Below the pieces are notes generated by a model. The model searched no databases. It saw only the letters and a list, made by a program, of their open reading frames with translations, and was not told the origin of the DNA. This document shows, piece by piece, positions 8,320 through 16,681 of a DNA stretch of 42,716 nucleotides (positions are counted from its first letter, which is position 1; every line of letters starts with the position of its first letter). The translations under genes and the position numbers were made by a program. Source of the DNA: Halalkalirubrum salinum (lineage in GTDB: Archaea; Halobacteriota; Halobacteria; Halobacteriales; Haloferacaceae); contig NZ_SRSG01000012.1 of assembly GCF_005543295.1 (NCBI RefSeq), positions 1 to 42,716 on the forward strand, read 5' to 3'.

Positions 8320-9000
8320 TCAGTCGATCGGCTCGATCGACGCTCGCCGTCCGTCGAGTACCCCAAACCGATCGCCGCGCCGCTTTTCGAGCCAGCCGAG
8401 CAGCCGTTCGGCCCACCGGAGCTTCTGGGCTTTCATCGGATCGACGTCGGGATCGTCGAAATCCCAGCCGACGAACGTGAGCCGATCAGCCCCGAATGCG
8501 TCGGCGAGAAACGCCGCGCGATCGCCGTCGGTGAAGCCTCCGAAGTTGTACACACCCGTCGTGGGTTCTGCCTGTGTCGTTGCAAGGACGTTTGCTGGCG
8601 TCGCCTCTGGAAACCACGAGCGTACCGTCGGGATGTTGTCGCCGTGAGCGTGTGCGGCGACGATCGTTCCCGCGTGAGTCAGTGCCGCGGCGGTATCGTT
8701 GTTCTTGTCGAGGTCAGTGACCATCAGGTCGACCTCGTAGCCGGCCGCACGAACCACGTCAGTAGCCGTGGAGGCGGCGATAACGGCATCGGCGTCAGCC
8801 ACACGATCGACCGAAGACGAAAGCGACGGGGCAGCGCCGACGATCGCAACGCGCGCGCCGTCGAGCCAGGAGAGTCGATCGTGGTCGAACTCAGTCGCAA
8901 ACGTCGCGGCGACGTCACGCGCTCTCTCGTCGGCCGATCGATCGAACCCAAAGTCTTCGAGGATGAGTTCGTAGACTGGTTCCCACTCGTCGAACTGCAT
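8320..9000 (-). CDS. mptE: 6-hydroxymethyl-7,8-dihydropterin pyrophosphokinase, MptE type
   Basis: A 226-residue DUF115/MptE-family protein. It activates 6-hydroxymethyl-7,8-dihydropterin with ATP to give the diphosphate used in folate and methanopterin synthesis, as the archaeal replacement for FolK. Supporting segments are ARVAIVGAAPSLSSSVDRV (about 49-67), a region rich in acidic metal ligands (VTDLDKNND, about 94-102), AHAHGDN (about 115-121) and the C-terminal VGWDFDDPDVDPMKAQKLRW. Its ATG lies two bases after the folP stop codon, so the two consecutive pathway steps are encoded in one operon. Confidence 0.88.
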   Translation of the reverse strand: MQFDEWEPVYELILEDFGFDRSADERARDVAATFATEFDHDRLSWLDGARVAIVGAAPSLSSSVDRVADADAVIAASTATDVVRAAGYEVDLMVTDLDKNNDTAAALTHAGTIVAAHAHGDNIPTVRSWFPEATPANVLATTQAEPTTGVYNFGGFTDGDRAAFLADAFGADRLTFVGWDFDDPDVDPMKAQKLRWAERLLGWLEKRRGDRFGVLDGRRASIEPID

Positions 9001-9002
9001 CG

Positions 9003-10148
9003 TTACTCGAACTGTGCGGCGAGCCGAGTGAGTAGTCCTGCCGCCGGATTCGTGTCCTCGATTGCTCCGGCTAGCGATTGAATCGCCCCAGGCGTCCCGA
9101 ACAAAAGCGCTGCGTCGGTTCGATCGCCGGCGACAAACCGAACCGCAGTTCCCGTCGTGGCCGCCGAAAGCTCGTCGCGCGTCTCGGGCGAAAATCCGGA
9201 GAGCTCGAAGACGCGGGTTACCGTGTCTGCGGCAGCGTTCGGATCGCCGCCGAGACGATCGAGGTGTCTGTTTGCCTCGCGGGTCGTCGTCACGTCGAGC
9301 TCTTCAATCGTCCCCTCGTCGCTGGCCGTTCGCGTCCGATTGCGGGCGAACTCCGCGCCGATCAACGCGGCGTCGCGGGTCTCACGAACGTCGTGGGTTC
9401 TGATGATGTGTGCGCCCCGCTCGACGGCCATCGACGTCGCCGCCAGCGAGACCGCAAGCGCCTCCTCGGTGTCGCGGCCGGCGACGCTTCGGAGGAAGTT
9501 CTTGCGGTTGATCGAGACGAGGATCGGCTGGCCGTAGCCGCGGAACTCTCGCAGCCGCCGAAATGTCTCGCGGTCGTCCTCGATCGTCTTCGCCTCGCTC
9601 CAGCCGCCGAAGGCCGGATCAACGATCGTCTTGTCGGTGAGCCCGTTCAACGACAGGGCCTCGTAGATGTCGTCGACATCTTCGACCGCCCCGGGCCGTT
9701 CGAGATCGGGCGGGGAGGCCATCTTCGCGACGGCGACGTCGTACTCGCGGCAGACCTCGGGCATCTTCGGATCTGCAAAGCCGCAGATGTCGTTTACCAT
9801 GTCAAATCCTCGCGAGAGTGCCTCTTCGGCGACCTCGTGGTACCGGGTTTCGATCGAAAAAATCGCATCCCCAGAGACGCTTTCGATCGTCTCGATCGCC
9901 GTGTCGAGGCGATCAAGCTCGCCCTCTGCAGAGAGCACCTCGAACTTCTTGTTGGCGGACTCAAGTCCCACGTCGACGATATCCGCGCCCTCGTCGATCA
10001 GCTCGCGATCGACGTATTCAGCAGCCTCCCCGGCACTGTTGAAAACGCTCGGTTTGTACGGCGATTCCTGTGACACATTCAACACACCCATGATTCGAGG
10101 CGGGTGATCGTCACCGATTCCCAACCCTGCCGCATCCACGTTTCGCAT
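9003..10148 (-). CDS. folP: Dihydropteroate synthase
   Basis: A 381-residue protein with a pterin-binding TIM barrel. It condenses the pterin diphosphate made by MptE with p-aminobenzoate to form dihydropteroate. Typical segments are IMGVLNVSQESPYK (about 19-32), EGADIVDVGLESANK, FSIETRYHEVAEEAL, DMVNDICGFADPKMP, a Lys-type segment AVAKMASPPD and GAHIIRTHDVRETRDA near the barrel's end. It is about 100 residues longer than bacterial FolP; the extra C-terminal domain (about 270-381) has no motif I recognise. The start at 10148 was chosen because the 30 upstream residues lack conservation-like composition. It is first gene of the folP-mptE operon and is divergent from the 10278 gene. Confidence 0.88.
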   Translation of the reverse strand: MRNVDAAGLGIGDDHPPRIMGVLNVSQESPYKPSVFNSAGEAAEYVDRELIDEGADIVDVGLESANKKFEVLSAEGELDRLDTAIETIESVSGDAIFSIETRYHEVAEEALSRGFDMVNDICGFADPKMPEVCREYDVAVAKMASPPDLERPGAVEDVDDIYEALSLNGLTDKTIVDPAFGGWSEAKTIEDDRETFRRLREFRGYGQPILVSINRKNFLRSVAGRDTEEALAVSLAATSMAVERGAHIIRTHDVRETRDAALIGAEFARNRTRTASDEGTIEELDVTTTREANRHLDRLGGDPNAAADTVTRVFELSGFSPETRDELSAATTGTAVRFVAGDRTDAALLFGTPGAIQSLAGAIEDTNPAAGLLTRLAAQFE

Positions 10149-10247
10149 GTATCGTAATTTAGGTGATACAGACACATAGACCGTCCGATCGGGCACCCGT
10201 TTGGCAGTGTCACATGCGGTCAATCTCGACATAGCCAACCCACACGG

Positions 10248-10256
10248 CTTTTATTT
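10248..10256 (+). promoter_or_regulatory. TATA box of the TrmJ/TmcA operon
   Basis: CTTTTATTT lies about 26 bases before the ATG at 10278. It is in the 129-base gap shared with the divergent folP gene. Confidence 0.5.
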
Positions 10257-10277
10257 GCAGACGGACAAACTCCGAGT

Positions 10278-10880
10278 ATGAGCAAGGTGAGCGTCGGGCT
10301 TCGCGGGTGGCGTTTCGAGGAAGCCGAGATATTCGACGAGGAGGGCGAGTTCAAACCCTTGGCGGACATTCCCCAGGACCCACGTCAGCGGCTGATCCGG
10401 CTGACAACGCTTCTGAACAAGCCGTGTGACGTTTGTTATCTGATTCACGGCGAGGAGGAGATCAAACGCTGCAACGAGGCCGCGATCGTCTATGGCGAAC
10501 CGATGGGAGAGGTGGTTCTCTGTGAGCCACACGAACGTGAGTTTCTCTACTGGTTCCAAGAAGCCGGCGGCCGCGAGTACAAAGGAAGCGAGGAGCTCGC
10601 CGACGCCTTCCACGAGTGGTACGCCGCAGGCAACAGTGCTCCGGAGGGGTACGGGTCCGTCGAACACGTCGATACCGACCCAGCGGGCGTTCCCGAACCG
10701 CCGAGCCCAGAGGAGATGGAAGCACGGCTCAACGAGGGATTCGAACCCGAGCGCATCGACATTCGCGAGTACATGAGCGACGAAGAGCGCGCGAAAAGAG
10801 ACATGCGCAAGGAGGATGCAGTGACCGACGAGGACCTCGCAGAACTCGATCTCACAGCCGACTATCCAACGAAGCAATGA
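10278..10880 (+). CDS. Cys-containing haloarchaeal protein of the tRNA-modification operon
   Basis: A 200-residue acidic protein without a family I can name. A possible metal site is spread over residues about 50-83: C-x2-C (CDVC), a later Cys (KRC) and CEPH. The rest is rich in Glu/Asp, with a helical C-terminus. It is the first gene of an operon in which its stop overlaps the TrmJ-like start (ATGA), followed by tmcA and a DUF456 gene. That arrangement suggests, but does not prove, a role in RNA modification or translation. The start is supported by a TATA box at 10248. Confidence 0.72.
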   Translation: MSKVSVGLRGWRFEEAEIFDEEGEFKPLADIPQDPRQRLIRLTTLLNKPCDVCYLIHGEEEIKRCNEAAIVYGEPMGEVVLCEPHEREFLYWFQEAGGREYKGSEELADAFHEWYAAGNSAPEGYGSVEHVDTDPAGVPEPPSPEEMEARLNEGFEPERIDIREYMSDEERAKRDMRKEDAVTDEDLAELDLTADYPTKQ

Positions 10881-11671
10881 GCGAGGGTGCCCGACCGAAG
10901 CCCGCAGTGGTCGTCGTCGACGCACAGACACCGGGAAACATCGGGACGATCGCCCGCGCGATGAAGAACTTTGGGCTTTCGGAGCTGTTGCTCGTCGACC
11001 CGCCAGCGCTTGACCCGGACGGCGAAGCCTACGGATTCGCCGGCCACGCCCGCGAGGACGTCCTCCCGAACGCCAAGGAAGTCACATTTGAGTCGGTCGT
11101 CGAGAACTACCACACGATCGGCTGCACAGCGATCACCGGCGAGGACAGCCGCAGGCACATCCGGTATCCGTTCAAGACGCCGGTCGAACTCAAAGAAGAC
11201 CTGCGGACCCTCGACGCCGAAACTGCGCTGGTTTTTGGTCGAGAGGGAATCGGGCTAACGAACGATGAGCTGGCGCAGATCGACCAGATCTGTTCGATCC
11301 CCGCAAGCCAGGAATATCCCGTCCTGAATCTCGGACAAGCCGCGACTGTCCTGTTGTACGAGCTTCGGGAGCTGACCGTCGAGGAGACACAGCTTCCCGA
11401 CGCGGCCCAATCACGTGCAGAGGAAGCCGATATCGAGCGGTTCTACGGCTACCTATCGGCGTTTCTGGACGCACAGGGGTACAACGATCGCAAGCGCGAA
11501 AAGACAACCCGACTCTTCCGGCGGCTCATCGCCAGAGCCCATCCCACCGATCGCGAGGTCCATACCCTCATGGGCGTGTTCCGCCGGGCGAACGCACAGC
11601 TCGACCATCGCCGCGAACTGCTCGAAGCGTATGATGAGCCAGACAAACTGAGCAGCCAGACAGATCCCTGA
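10877..11671 (+). CDS. trmJ: SpoU-family tRNA 2'-O-methyltransferase, TrmJ type
   Basis: A 264-residue SPOUT methyltransferase. It transfers a methyl group from S-adenosylmethionine to a ribose 2'-OH; archaeal TrmJ modifies position 32 of tRNA. All three SpoU motifs are visible: motif 1 TPGNIGTIARAMKNFG (about 17-32), motif 2 ALVFGREGIGLTNDEL (about 118-133) and motif 3 IPASQEYPVLNLGQAATVL (about 140-158). These form the trefoil-knot cofactor site. The C-terminal 90 residues are helical, as in TrmJ. The start overlaps the upstream stop (ATGA), and tmcA begins one base after this stop. The family call is firm; the exact tRNA position is inferred. Confidence 0.88.
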   Translation: MSEGARPKPAVVVVDAQTPGNIGTIARAMKNFGLSELLLVDPPALDPDGEAYGFAGHAREDVLPNAKEVTFESVVENYHTIGCTAITGEDSRRHIRYPFKTPVELKEDLRTLDAETALVFGREGIGLTNDELAQIDQICSIPASQEYPVLNLGQAATVLLYELRELTVEETQLPDAAQSRAEEADIERFYGYLSAFLDAQGYNDRKREKTTRLFRRLIARAHPTDREVHTLMGVFRRANAQLDHRRELLEAYDEPDKLSSQTDP

Positions 11672-11672
11672 G

Positions 11673-13991
11673 ATGGCTACCACTACCGATCGGCCTGCGC
11701 TTCGATCGCTCGTTGAATCGCTCCACGCGGAGGCGACTCGGACGAATGAGCGACGACTGCTTGTCCTCTGTGGAGACCGATCGGATTGTATCGACGCTGC
11801 CTACACCGCAATTGAGGCGGCTGGCGCGGCCAAATCGGACGTCACACTCGTTACGACCGAAGAGGGATTCAGATACGATCGCGTCCACCCCGATCGATCG
11901 ACCCAGTTACTCGGCCAGACCCGCGAGATCGTCGTCCTCGACTGTCACGATCGGTGGTCACCGAACACGATCGGCCGAACCGTGGGCGCAGTTGACGGTG
12001 GCGGGCTGTACGTGCTGTTGACACCTCGGTTTTCGGACTGGTCGAACGAGACCTCTGCGCTCGCCGCAGGACTCACCGCGCCGCCGTACGAACTCGCAGC
12101 TGTGGGCGACAGAACCCAATCGCGGGTGATCGAGACGGTTCGCACCCATCCGGGAGTTGCGATCGTCCAGTTGGACGAATTAAATACGCCGGGTTCAACA
12201 GACGAGGGTGGTAGCGACGAGTCTGGGGAGGCCTCGACGATCCACCGCGACGGCTTGACTGGTGGGAGCGGGGTCCCGTCGCCGTCTCCGCCGGGCGTAC
12301 CGCGAGGCAGTTCGTTCCCCGACGTCGTGTACGAGACCTGCGCAACACGCGACCAACGCCGGGCGGTTCGATCGCTCGAACGCCTCAGCGGTCCAGGAAA
12401 CGCCTGCGTGCTCGAGGCCGATCGCGGCCGCGGGAAGTCGACAGCCGCTGGACTCGCCGCGGGGGTATTCGCCGCAGACGGTCGAACCGTACAGGTGACT
12501 GCCCCTGATCGATCGAACGCAGATACCCTCCTGGATCGCGCTCAAGAAACCCTCTCAGCTCTCGGCGTCGACTACGAGACAGCAGACGCCGATCGCCAGT
12601 CGGTGATCGACTGTGGTGGCGATCGCGGGGTAATTCAGTTCGATCGACCGACCGATGCGATCGAACGGGCGGCCGAAGCAGACGTGCTCCTCGTCGAAGA
12701 GGCTGCAGGACTCCCCGTCCGAGTGTTGTCGGCGCTGTGTACTGCCGACTCGATCGGCTTTCTCACGACGATTCGTGGCTACGAAGGGGCTGGCCGCGGG
12801 TTTACGGTTCGGTTCCGCGATCGCCTCGACGAGAGCGCCTATGCGGTCAGGACCGTCGAACTCACGGAGCCGATTCGCTACGCGGCCGGGGATCCGATCG
12901 AATCCTGGAGCTTTCGGACGCTGTGTCTCGATGCGAGTCCGACGCCCGGGTCGATCGTCGCTGGGACCGATCCAACGGATGCAACGTACGAACAGCTCAC
13001 GCAGGCGCAGTTGGCGAGCGACGAACGGCTGCTCCGGCAGACATTTGGGCTGCTCGTCGACGCACACTACCGGACGACTCCTGATGACCTCGGGCGGATG
13101 CTCGACGGGCCGAACCTGTCGGTTCGGGCGTTCACGATCGACGGCCACGTCGCCGCGGTTGCACTGCTCGCCGCCGAGGGTGGACTCGACGAGGAAACAA
13201 GAGAGCAGATCTACCGTGGCGAGCGAACCCGCGGCCACCTCGTTCCAGAGCTCCTGACAAGCCAGCTTCGAGACGAGGAAGCAGGCGTTCCGACGAGCCA
13301 GCGGATCGTCCGCATCGCGACACACGCCCAACTCCGGGGTGAGGGCTTTGGCTCTCGGCTGCTTTCGGCGATCGCCAGGGAGTTCGAATCCCGCGTCGAC
13401 TACCTTGCGGTGGCTTATGGCGCAACACCGCGGCTGCTGCGCTTTTGGATCAAGAACGGCTACCGGACAGTCTACCTCTCTGCGACCGAACACGACACTA
13501 GCGGCGAGCACTCGGCAATTATGCTCCGACCGTGTTCGAGCGCCGGAGAGGCGTTGGCCGATCGCCACAGCGAGTGGTTCACGAGTCAGCTCCAAAGTAG
13601 TCTTTCAGGGCCGCTTTCGACAGTTGACCCGGACGTAGTTCGCTGGACGCTCCGGTCGGTCGACGGTTCGATCGACCCTGAACTTACAGATCGTGAGGAA
13701 CGATTCGTCGCTGGCATGGCTTTCGGTCCAGGAATGTACGGGGCAGGGCCGACGGGCTTTGAGACGCTCGCGCTGGCCGAACTCGCGGACCCCAGCGGCG
13801 ATCTGGATCCCCGTGAGGAGCGACTGCTCGTCACAGTGGTCTTACAGGGCCGATCGTGGGAAGCGGCGAGTGAGCTGCTTGAGTACAACAGCCCCGGTCA
13901 CTGCATGCGATCGCTCGGTCGGGCCTACAGGCCGATCGCCGAGCGCTTCGGAGGCGAACTAACGCGAGCAGAACGGAGGCGATACGAATGA
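11673..13991 (+). CDS. tmcA: tRNA cytidine acetyltransferase TmcA
   Basis: A 772-residue TmcA/Nat10-family enzyme. It makes N4-acetylcytidine in RNA from acetyl-CoA with ATP hydrolysis. Layout: an N-terminal DUF1726-like domain (about 20-175), a low-complexity Gly/Ser/Pro linker (about 172-215), a helicase-like ATPase with Walker A DRGRGKST (about 249-256) and DEAD-like VLLVEEAAGLP, then a GNAT domain (about 440-600) whose acetyl-CoA loop is LRGEGFGSRL, and a C-terminal tRNA-binding tail. The linker is unusual. It is translationally coupled on both sides, to the TrmJ-like methylase and the DUF456 gene, defining a tRNA-modification operon. CGATCG is very dense here. Confidence 0.92.
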   Translation: MATTTDRPALRSLVESLHAEATRTNERRLLVLCGDRSDCIDAAYTAIEAAGAAKSDVTLVTTEEGFRYDRVHPDRSTQLLGQTREIVVLDCHDRWSPNTIGRTVGAVDGGGLYVLLTPRFSDWSNETSALAAGLTAPPYELAAVGDRTQSRVIETVRTHPGVAIVQLDELNTPGSTDEGGSDESGEASTIHRDGLTGGSGVPSPSPPGVPRGSSFPDVVYETCATRDQRRAVRSLERLSGPGNACVLEADRGRGKSTAAGLAAGVFAADGRTVQVTAPDRSNADTLLDRAQETLSALGVDYETADADRQSVIDCGGDRGVIQFDRPTDAIERAAEADVLLVEEAAGLPVRVLSALCTADSIGFLTTIRGYEGAGRGFTVRFRDRLDESAYAVRTVELTEPIRYAAGDPIESWSFRTLCLDASPTPGSIVAGTDPTDATYEQLTQAQLASDERLLRQTFGLLVDAHYRTTPDDLGRMLDGPNLSVRAFTIDGHVAAVALLAAEGGLDEETREQIYRGERTRGHLVPELLTSQLRDEEAGVPTSQRIVRIATHAQLRGEGFGSRLLSAIAREFESRVDYLAVAYGATPRLLRFWIKNGYRTVYLSATEHDTSGEHSAIMLRPCSSAGEALADRHSEWFTSQLQSSLSGPLSTVDPDVVRWTLRSVDGSIDPELTDREERFVAGMAFGPGMYGAGPTGFETLALAELADPSGDLDPREERLLVTVVLQGRSWEAASELLEYNSPGHCMRSLGRAYRPIAERFGGELTRAERRRYE

Positions 13992-14500
13992 GTGGGTCGC
14001 TTGTCGTCGGAACCGTCGGAGGGATCGACCTCGTCCTTGCGGCTGCGATCGCGCTACTCGCGTTGGGCGTCGTCGGCAGCGTGGTACCCCTGTTGCCCTC
14101 TGGGTTACTCTCGCTGAGTGGACTCCTCGTCTACTGGATCTGGGGCAACGGGCTGGTTCATCCGGTCGTGTTGGCGGCGCTTGCGATCGCTGCGCTCCTC
14201 GCTGCGGCACTTGAGCATCTCGGCGGGCCACTCGCCGCGAAGGCTGGTGGCGCGTCGAATCAGGTGATGGCTGCGGCGGCGATCGCCGGCTTCTTGCTGT
14301 TTTTTGTCGCCGGGCCGATCGGCGTTATTCTCGGTGTGGTGGGGACTGTCTTCGGGATCGAACTGTCTCGGGGCACGGCGATCGAAACCGCGGCGAAACG
14401 AGGCGTCTATACCGGCCTCGGCATCCTTGCGTCGACAGTCATGCAACTGCTCATGACCGCAGCGATCCTTCTAGGCTTCCTTCTCGCCGTCGTTATCTGA
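13988..14500 (+). CDS. DUF456 family membrane protein
   Basis: A 170-residue hydrophobic protein with about five membrane spans. Gly-rich features of DUF456 are visible: GVVGSVVPLLPSGLLSLSG (about 28-46), a central LAAKAGGASNQVMAAAA segment and a glycine-zipper-like stretch GPIGVILGVVGTVFGIEL (about 104-121). Function in this family is unknown. Its ATG overlaps the tmcA stop (ATGA), so it is coupled to the tRNA-modification operon. It converges with gltX across a 49-base gap. Confidence 0.8.
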   Translation: MSGSLVVGTVGGIDLVLAAAIALLALGVVGSVVPLLPSGLLSLSGLLVYWIWGNGLVHPVVLAALAIAALLAAALEHLGGPLAAKAGGASNQVMAAAAIAGFLLFFVAGPIGVILGVVGTVFGIELSRGTAIETAAKRGVYTGLGILASTVMQLLMTAAILLGFLLAVVI

Positions 14501-14549
14501 TCGCCGCTCTCCTCAGCGGATTATCACTTTTATCACCGGACCACCACGT

Positions 14550-16280
14550 TCAGCGGTGTGCGAAGTACGCGACTGATTCACGATCGGCGTGCTTGTCGAC
14601 ACGGGCAAAGCCGATCCGCTCGAACTGCACCACGTCGTCGATCGCGGTCTCCGCGAAGCCGGGCTCTGCGGCCCCGCGGACGTCCCCGTCGATCGTCCGC
14701 ATCCGGACAGGGATCGACTCATTCGCGGGGACCCAGTGGATTACGTCGACGCCTTCCTCACGAACCGCCGAGATATCGTCGCCAACGTACTCGAAGCCAG
14801 CATCGGTGTGGCGAACACAGCCGTATCCTTTCAGCCAGACCCGATCGCCCACCGCAGGGAGGTCGTCAGGTTCGATGAGGACCGCGTCCTCGACCGGGAT
14901 CTCTCGGCGGCCGCGATCGTCGTGTTCTGGGTGTACCGGTGGCGTTCCGGCAGTCGGCGCGTCGCCACCGGGACCCTCGAGTATCGGTTTTTCGATGCAA
15001 TCGCGGACGAGGAAGTAGCGGTTCGCGTCGTCATCGATCAGCTCGCGGTTGTTCGCGTACACGGTCGACATCGACAGATCGACATCTGTCGTCGACATTC
15101 CCAGGCCGATCATCGCGTCGACGATCGCATCCCCGCGAATTCCGCGCCGACGAACCGACTGAATGGTGGGCGCGCGCGGATCGTCCCAGCCGTCGAGATC
15201 GCCCGCGTCAATTAGTTCCTTGATTGTCGAGGTCGAGGCCTTCACGTCGTACTCGTCGAGTTGGACGTGGCCCCAGTGGAGTACCTCTGGGTACTCCCAA
15301 TCGAAGTACTCGTAGAGGAACCGCTGGCGTTTCGCGGAGTCCTGGAGGTCAATGCCGCGGATGATATGAGTCACGCCAGTAAGATGATCGTCGATTCCCG
15401 ATTGGAAGTCGAGCATCGGCCAACAGCGGTACTCGGCGGCGGCTTCACGCGGATGGGGGGTGTCGATCATCCGGAAGGCGACCCAATCACGCAGTGCAGG
15501 ATTCTTGTGGGTGATGTCGGTTTTGACCCGGAGCACCATCTCGCCGGCGCTGTACTCGCCGTCGATCATCGCTTCGAACTCCGATCGCACAGTTTCGGGT
15601 GCTTTGTCACGATTTGGTGAGGGTTCACCGGCGTTTTTTAGCTCTGAAAACTCCTCGCCAGGGAGGTCGCAGGTGTAGGCGCCGCCTGCCTCAATGAGCT
15701 CGAAGGCGTGATCGTAGTACGTTTCGAGGCGATCGGAGGCTTTCAGAACCTCGTCGGGCTCGAATCCGAGATACTCAATGTCGTCTAAAATCCCGTCGTA
15801 GGCGTCGAGATCGGGGCGTTTTGTCTCCGGATCAGTGTCGTCGAACCGGACGATGAAGCGACCGTCGTAGCGCTGTTTGTACGTCCCGATGACAGACGGC
15901 ATCCGCGCGTGACCAAGGTGCCAGGGGCCGTTCGGGTTCGGCGCGGCCCGCATCGTCACCCCGTCGTATTCCGCGGCGTTTGGGAGGTCCGGAAGCGTAT
16001 GCTCGTCAGTCTTGGGTTCGGTGTCGAGTTCGGCCGCGAGATCGGCATCGAGTTCCTCCAGCCGTTCGCGGCGGGCCGTGGCATCCATCCCGGCAACCGC
16101 GCCGACGACCTGTCCGGCGATCTGTGGGATTTCGTTGCCGTGCGGGCGGAACTCGGGGTTCTCGCCCATGAGCGGCCCCATAATCGCACCCACGTCGGGA
16201 TCGCTGTCGTGTTTCAGTGCGTTAAACAGCGCGTGTTTTTCAGCCTCCGCTCGCACGCGCGCTTCGAGATCATCGTCCAT
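14550..16280 (-). CDS. gltX: Glutamyl-tRNA synthetase, archaeal type
   Basis: A 576-residue class I aminoacyl-tRNA synthetase of the archaeal/eukaryotic GluRS-GlnRS type. It charges tRNA with glutamate. In haloarchaea it is expected to be non-discriminating, with GatCAB converting Glu-tRNA(Gln), although those genes are not in this window. The HIGH signature is HLGH in PNPNGPWHLGHARMPS (about 113-128). The KMSKS counterpart is KASTSTIKEL. The C-terminal anticodon-binding domain is a beta barrel rather than the helical bacterial type (GDRVWLKGYGCVR). The N-terminal 100 residues are an archaeal helical extension. The start at 16280 matches that extension; the frame open to 16556 runs through the neighbouring gene. 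Confidence 0.93.
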   Translation of the reverse strand: MDDDLEARVRAEAEKHALFNALKHDSDPDVGAIMGPLMGENPEFRPHGNEIPQIAGQVVGAVAGMDATARRERLEELDADLAAELDTEPKTDEHTLPDLPNAAEYDGVTMRAAPNPNGPWHLGHARMPSVIGTYKQRYDGRFIVRFDDTDPETKRPDLDAYDGILDDIEYLGFEPDEVLKASDRLETYYDHAFELIEAGGAYTCDLPGEEFSELKNAGEPSPNRDKAPETVRSEFEAMIDGEYSAGEMVLRVKTDITHKNPALRDWVAFRMIDTPHPREAAAEYRCWPMLDFQSGIDDHLTGVTHIIRGIDLQDSAKRQRFLYEYFDWEYPEVLHWGHVQLDEYDVKASTSTIKELIDAGDLDGWDDPRAPTIQSVRRRGIRGDAIVDAMIGLGMSTTDVDLSMSTVYANNRELIDDDANRYFLVRDCIEKPILEGPGGDAPTAGTPPVHPEHDDRGRREIPVEDAVLIEPDDLPAVGDRVWLKGYGCVRHTDAGFEYVGDDISAVREEGVDVIHWVPANESIPVRMRTIDGDVRGAAEPGFAETAIDDVVQFERIGFARVDKHADRESVAYFAHR

Positions 16281-16347
16281 TACGCGGTCGTTCGACGGGC
16301 GAACGCAAAAACAGCGTGGATCGCCGCGTCGTGATGAGACTATGAGA

Positions 16348-16575
16348 CTATGAGTTATCCGGTTCTTCGTCGAACAATCCCAGATCCTCCGCCGCCAGAT
16401 CCGCGATGTGCTCTGTGATCGCCGGATCGACGACTGCGATCTGTTCGCCGTCGTGGGCGCGCTCGTTGTGCCGATCGAGCGTGTCCGCGAGTTCGGATAA
16501 CGGAACCCGAGTGTCAGTTCCGCACTCCTCACAGACGATCGGCACTTGCGGCTCATCGTCGGCTTGGGTTGTCAT
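16348..16575 (-). CDS. Small C2H2-like zinc-finger protein
   Basis: A 75-residue acidic protein with a probable zinc site, C-x2-C-x17-H-x4-H (CEECGT to HNERAH, residues about 15-42), resembling archaeal C2H2 fingers. The remaining residues are acidic and helical. It lies just upstream of gltX (67-base gap), so it may share a transcript with it. The start at 16575 (MTTQADDE) was preferred because the residues upstream do not look coding. Function unknown; nucleic-acid or protein binding is a guess. Confidence 0.68.
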   Translation of the reverse strand: MTTQADDEPQVPIVCEECGTDTRVPLSELADTLDRHNERAHDGEQIAVVDPAITEHIADLAAEDLGLFDEEPDNS

Positions 16576-16681
16576 TACGTGGGTATCTCGTGGGCGGCAG
16601 TAAAACAAAACCGGTTCGTCGAACCAATCACCAGAGTGTTCGATCCGGTTCGATGGGCGGGCACTTCCGTTTTATTGATGT

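Noticed and set aside
12555-13595. Long minus-strand open frame (346 codons) opposite tmcA
   Set aside because: It is a shadow of tmcA in a GC-rich genome; composition and lack of family motifs show it is not coding.
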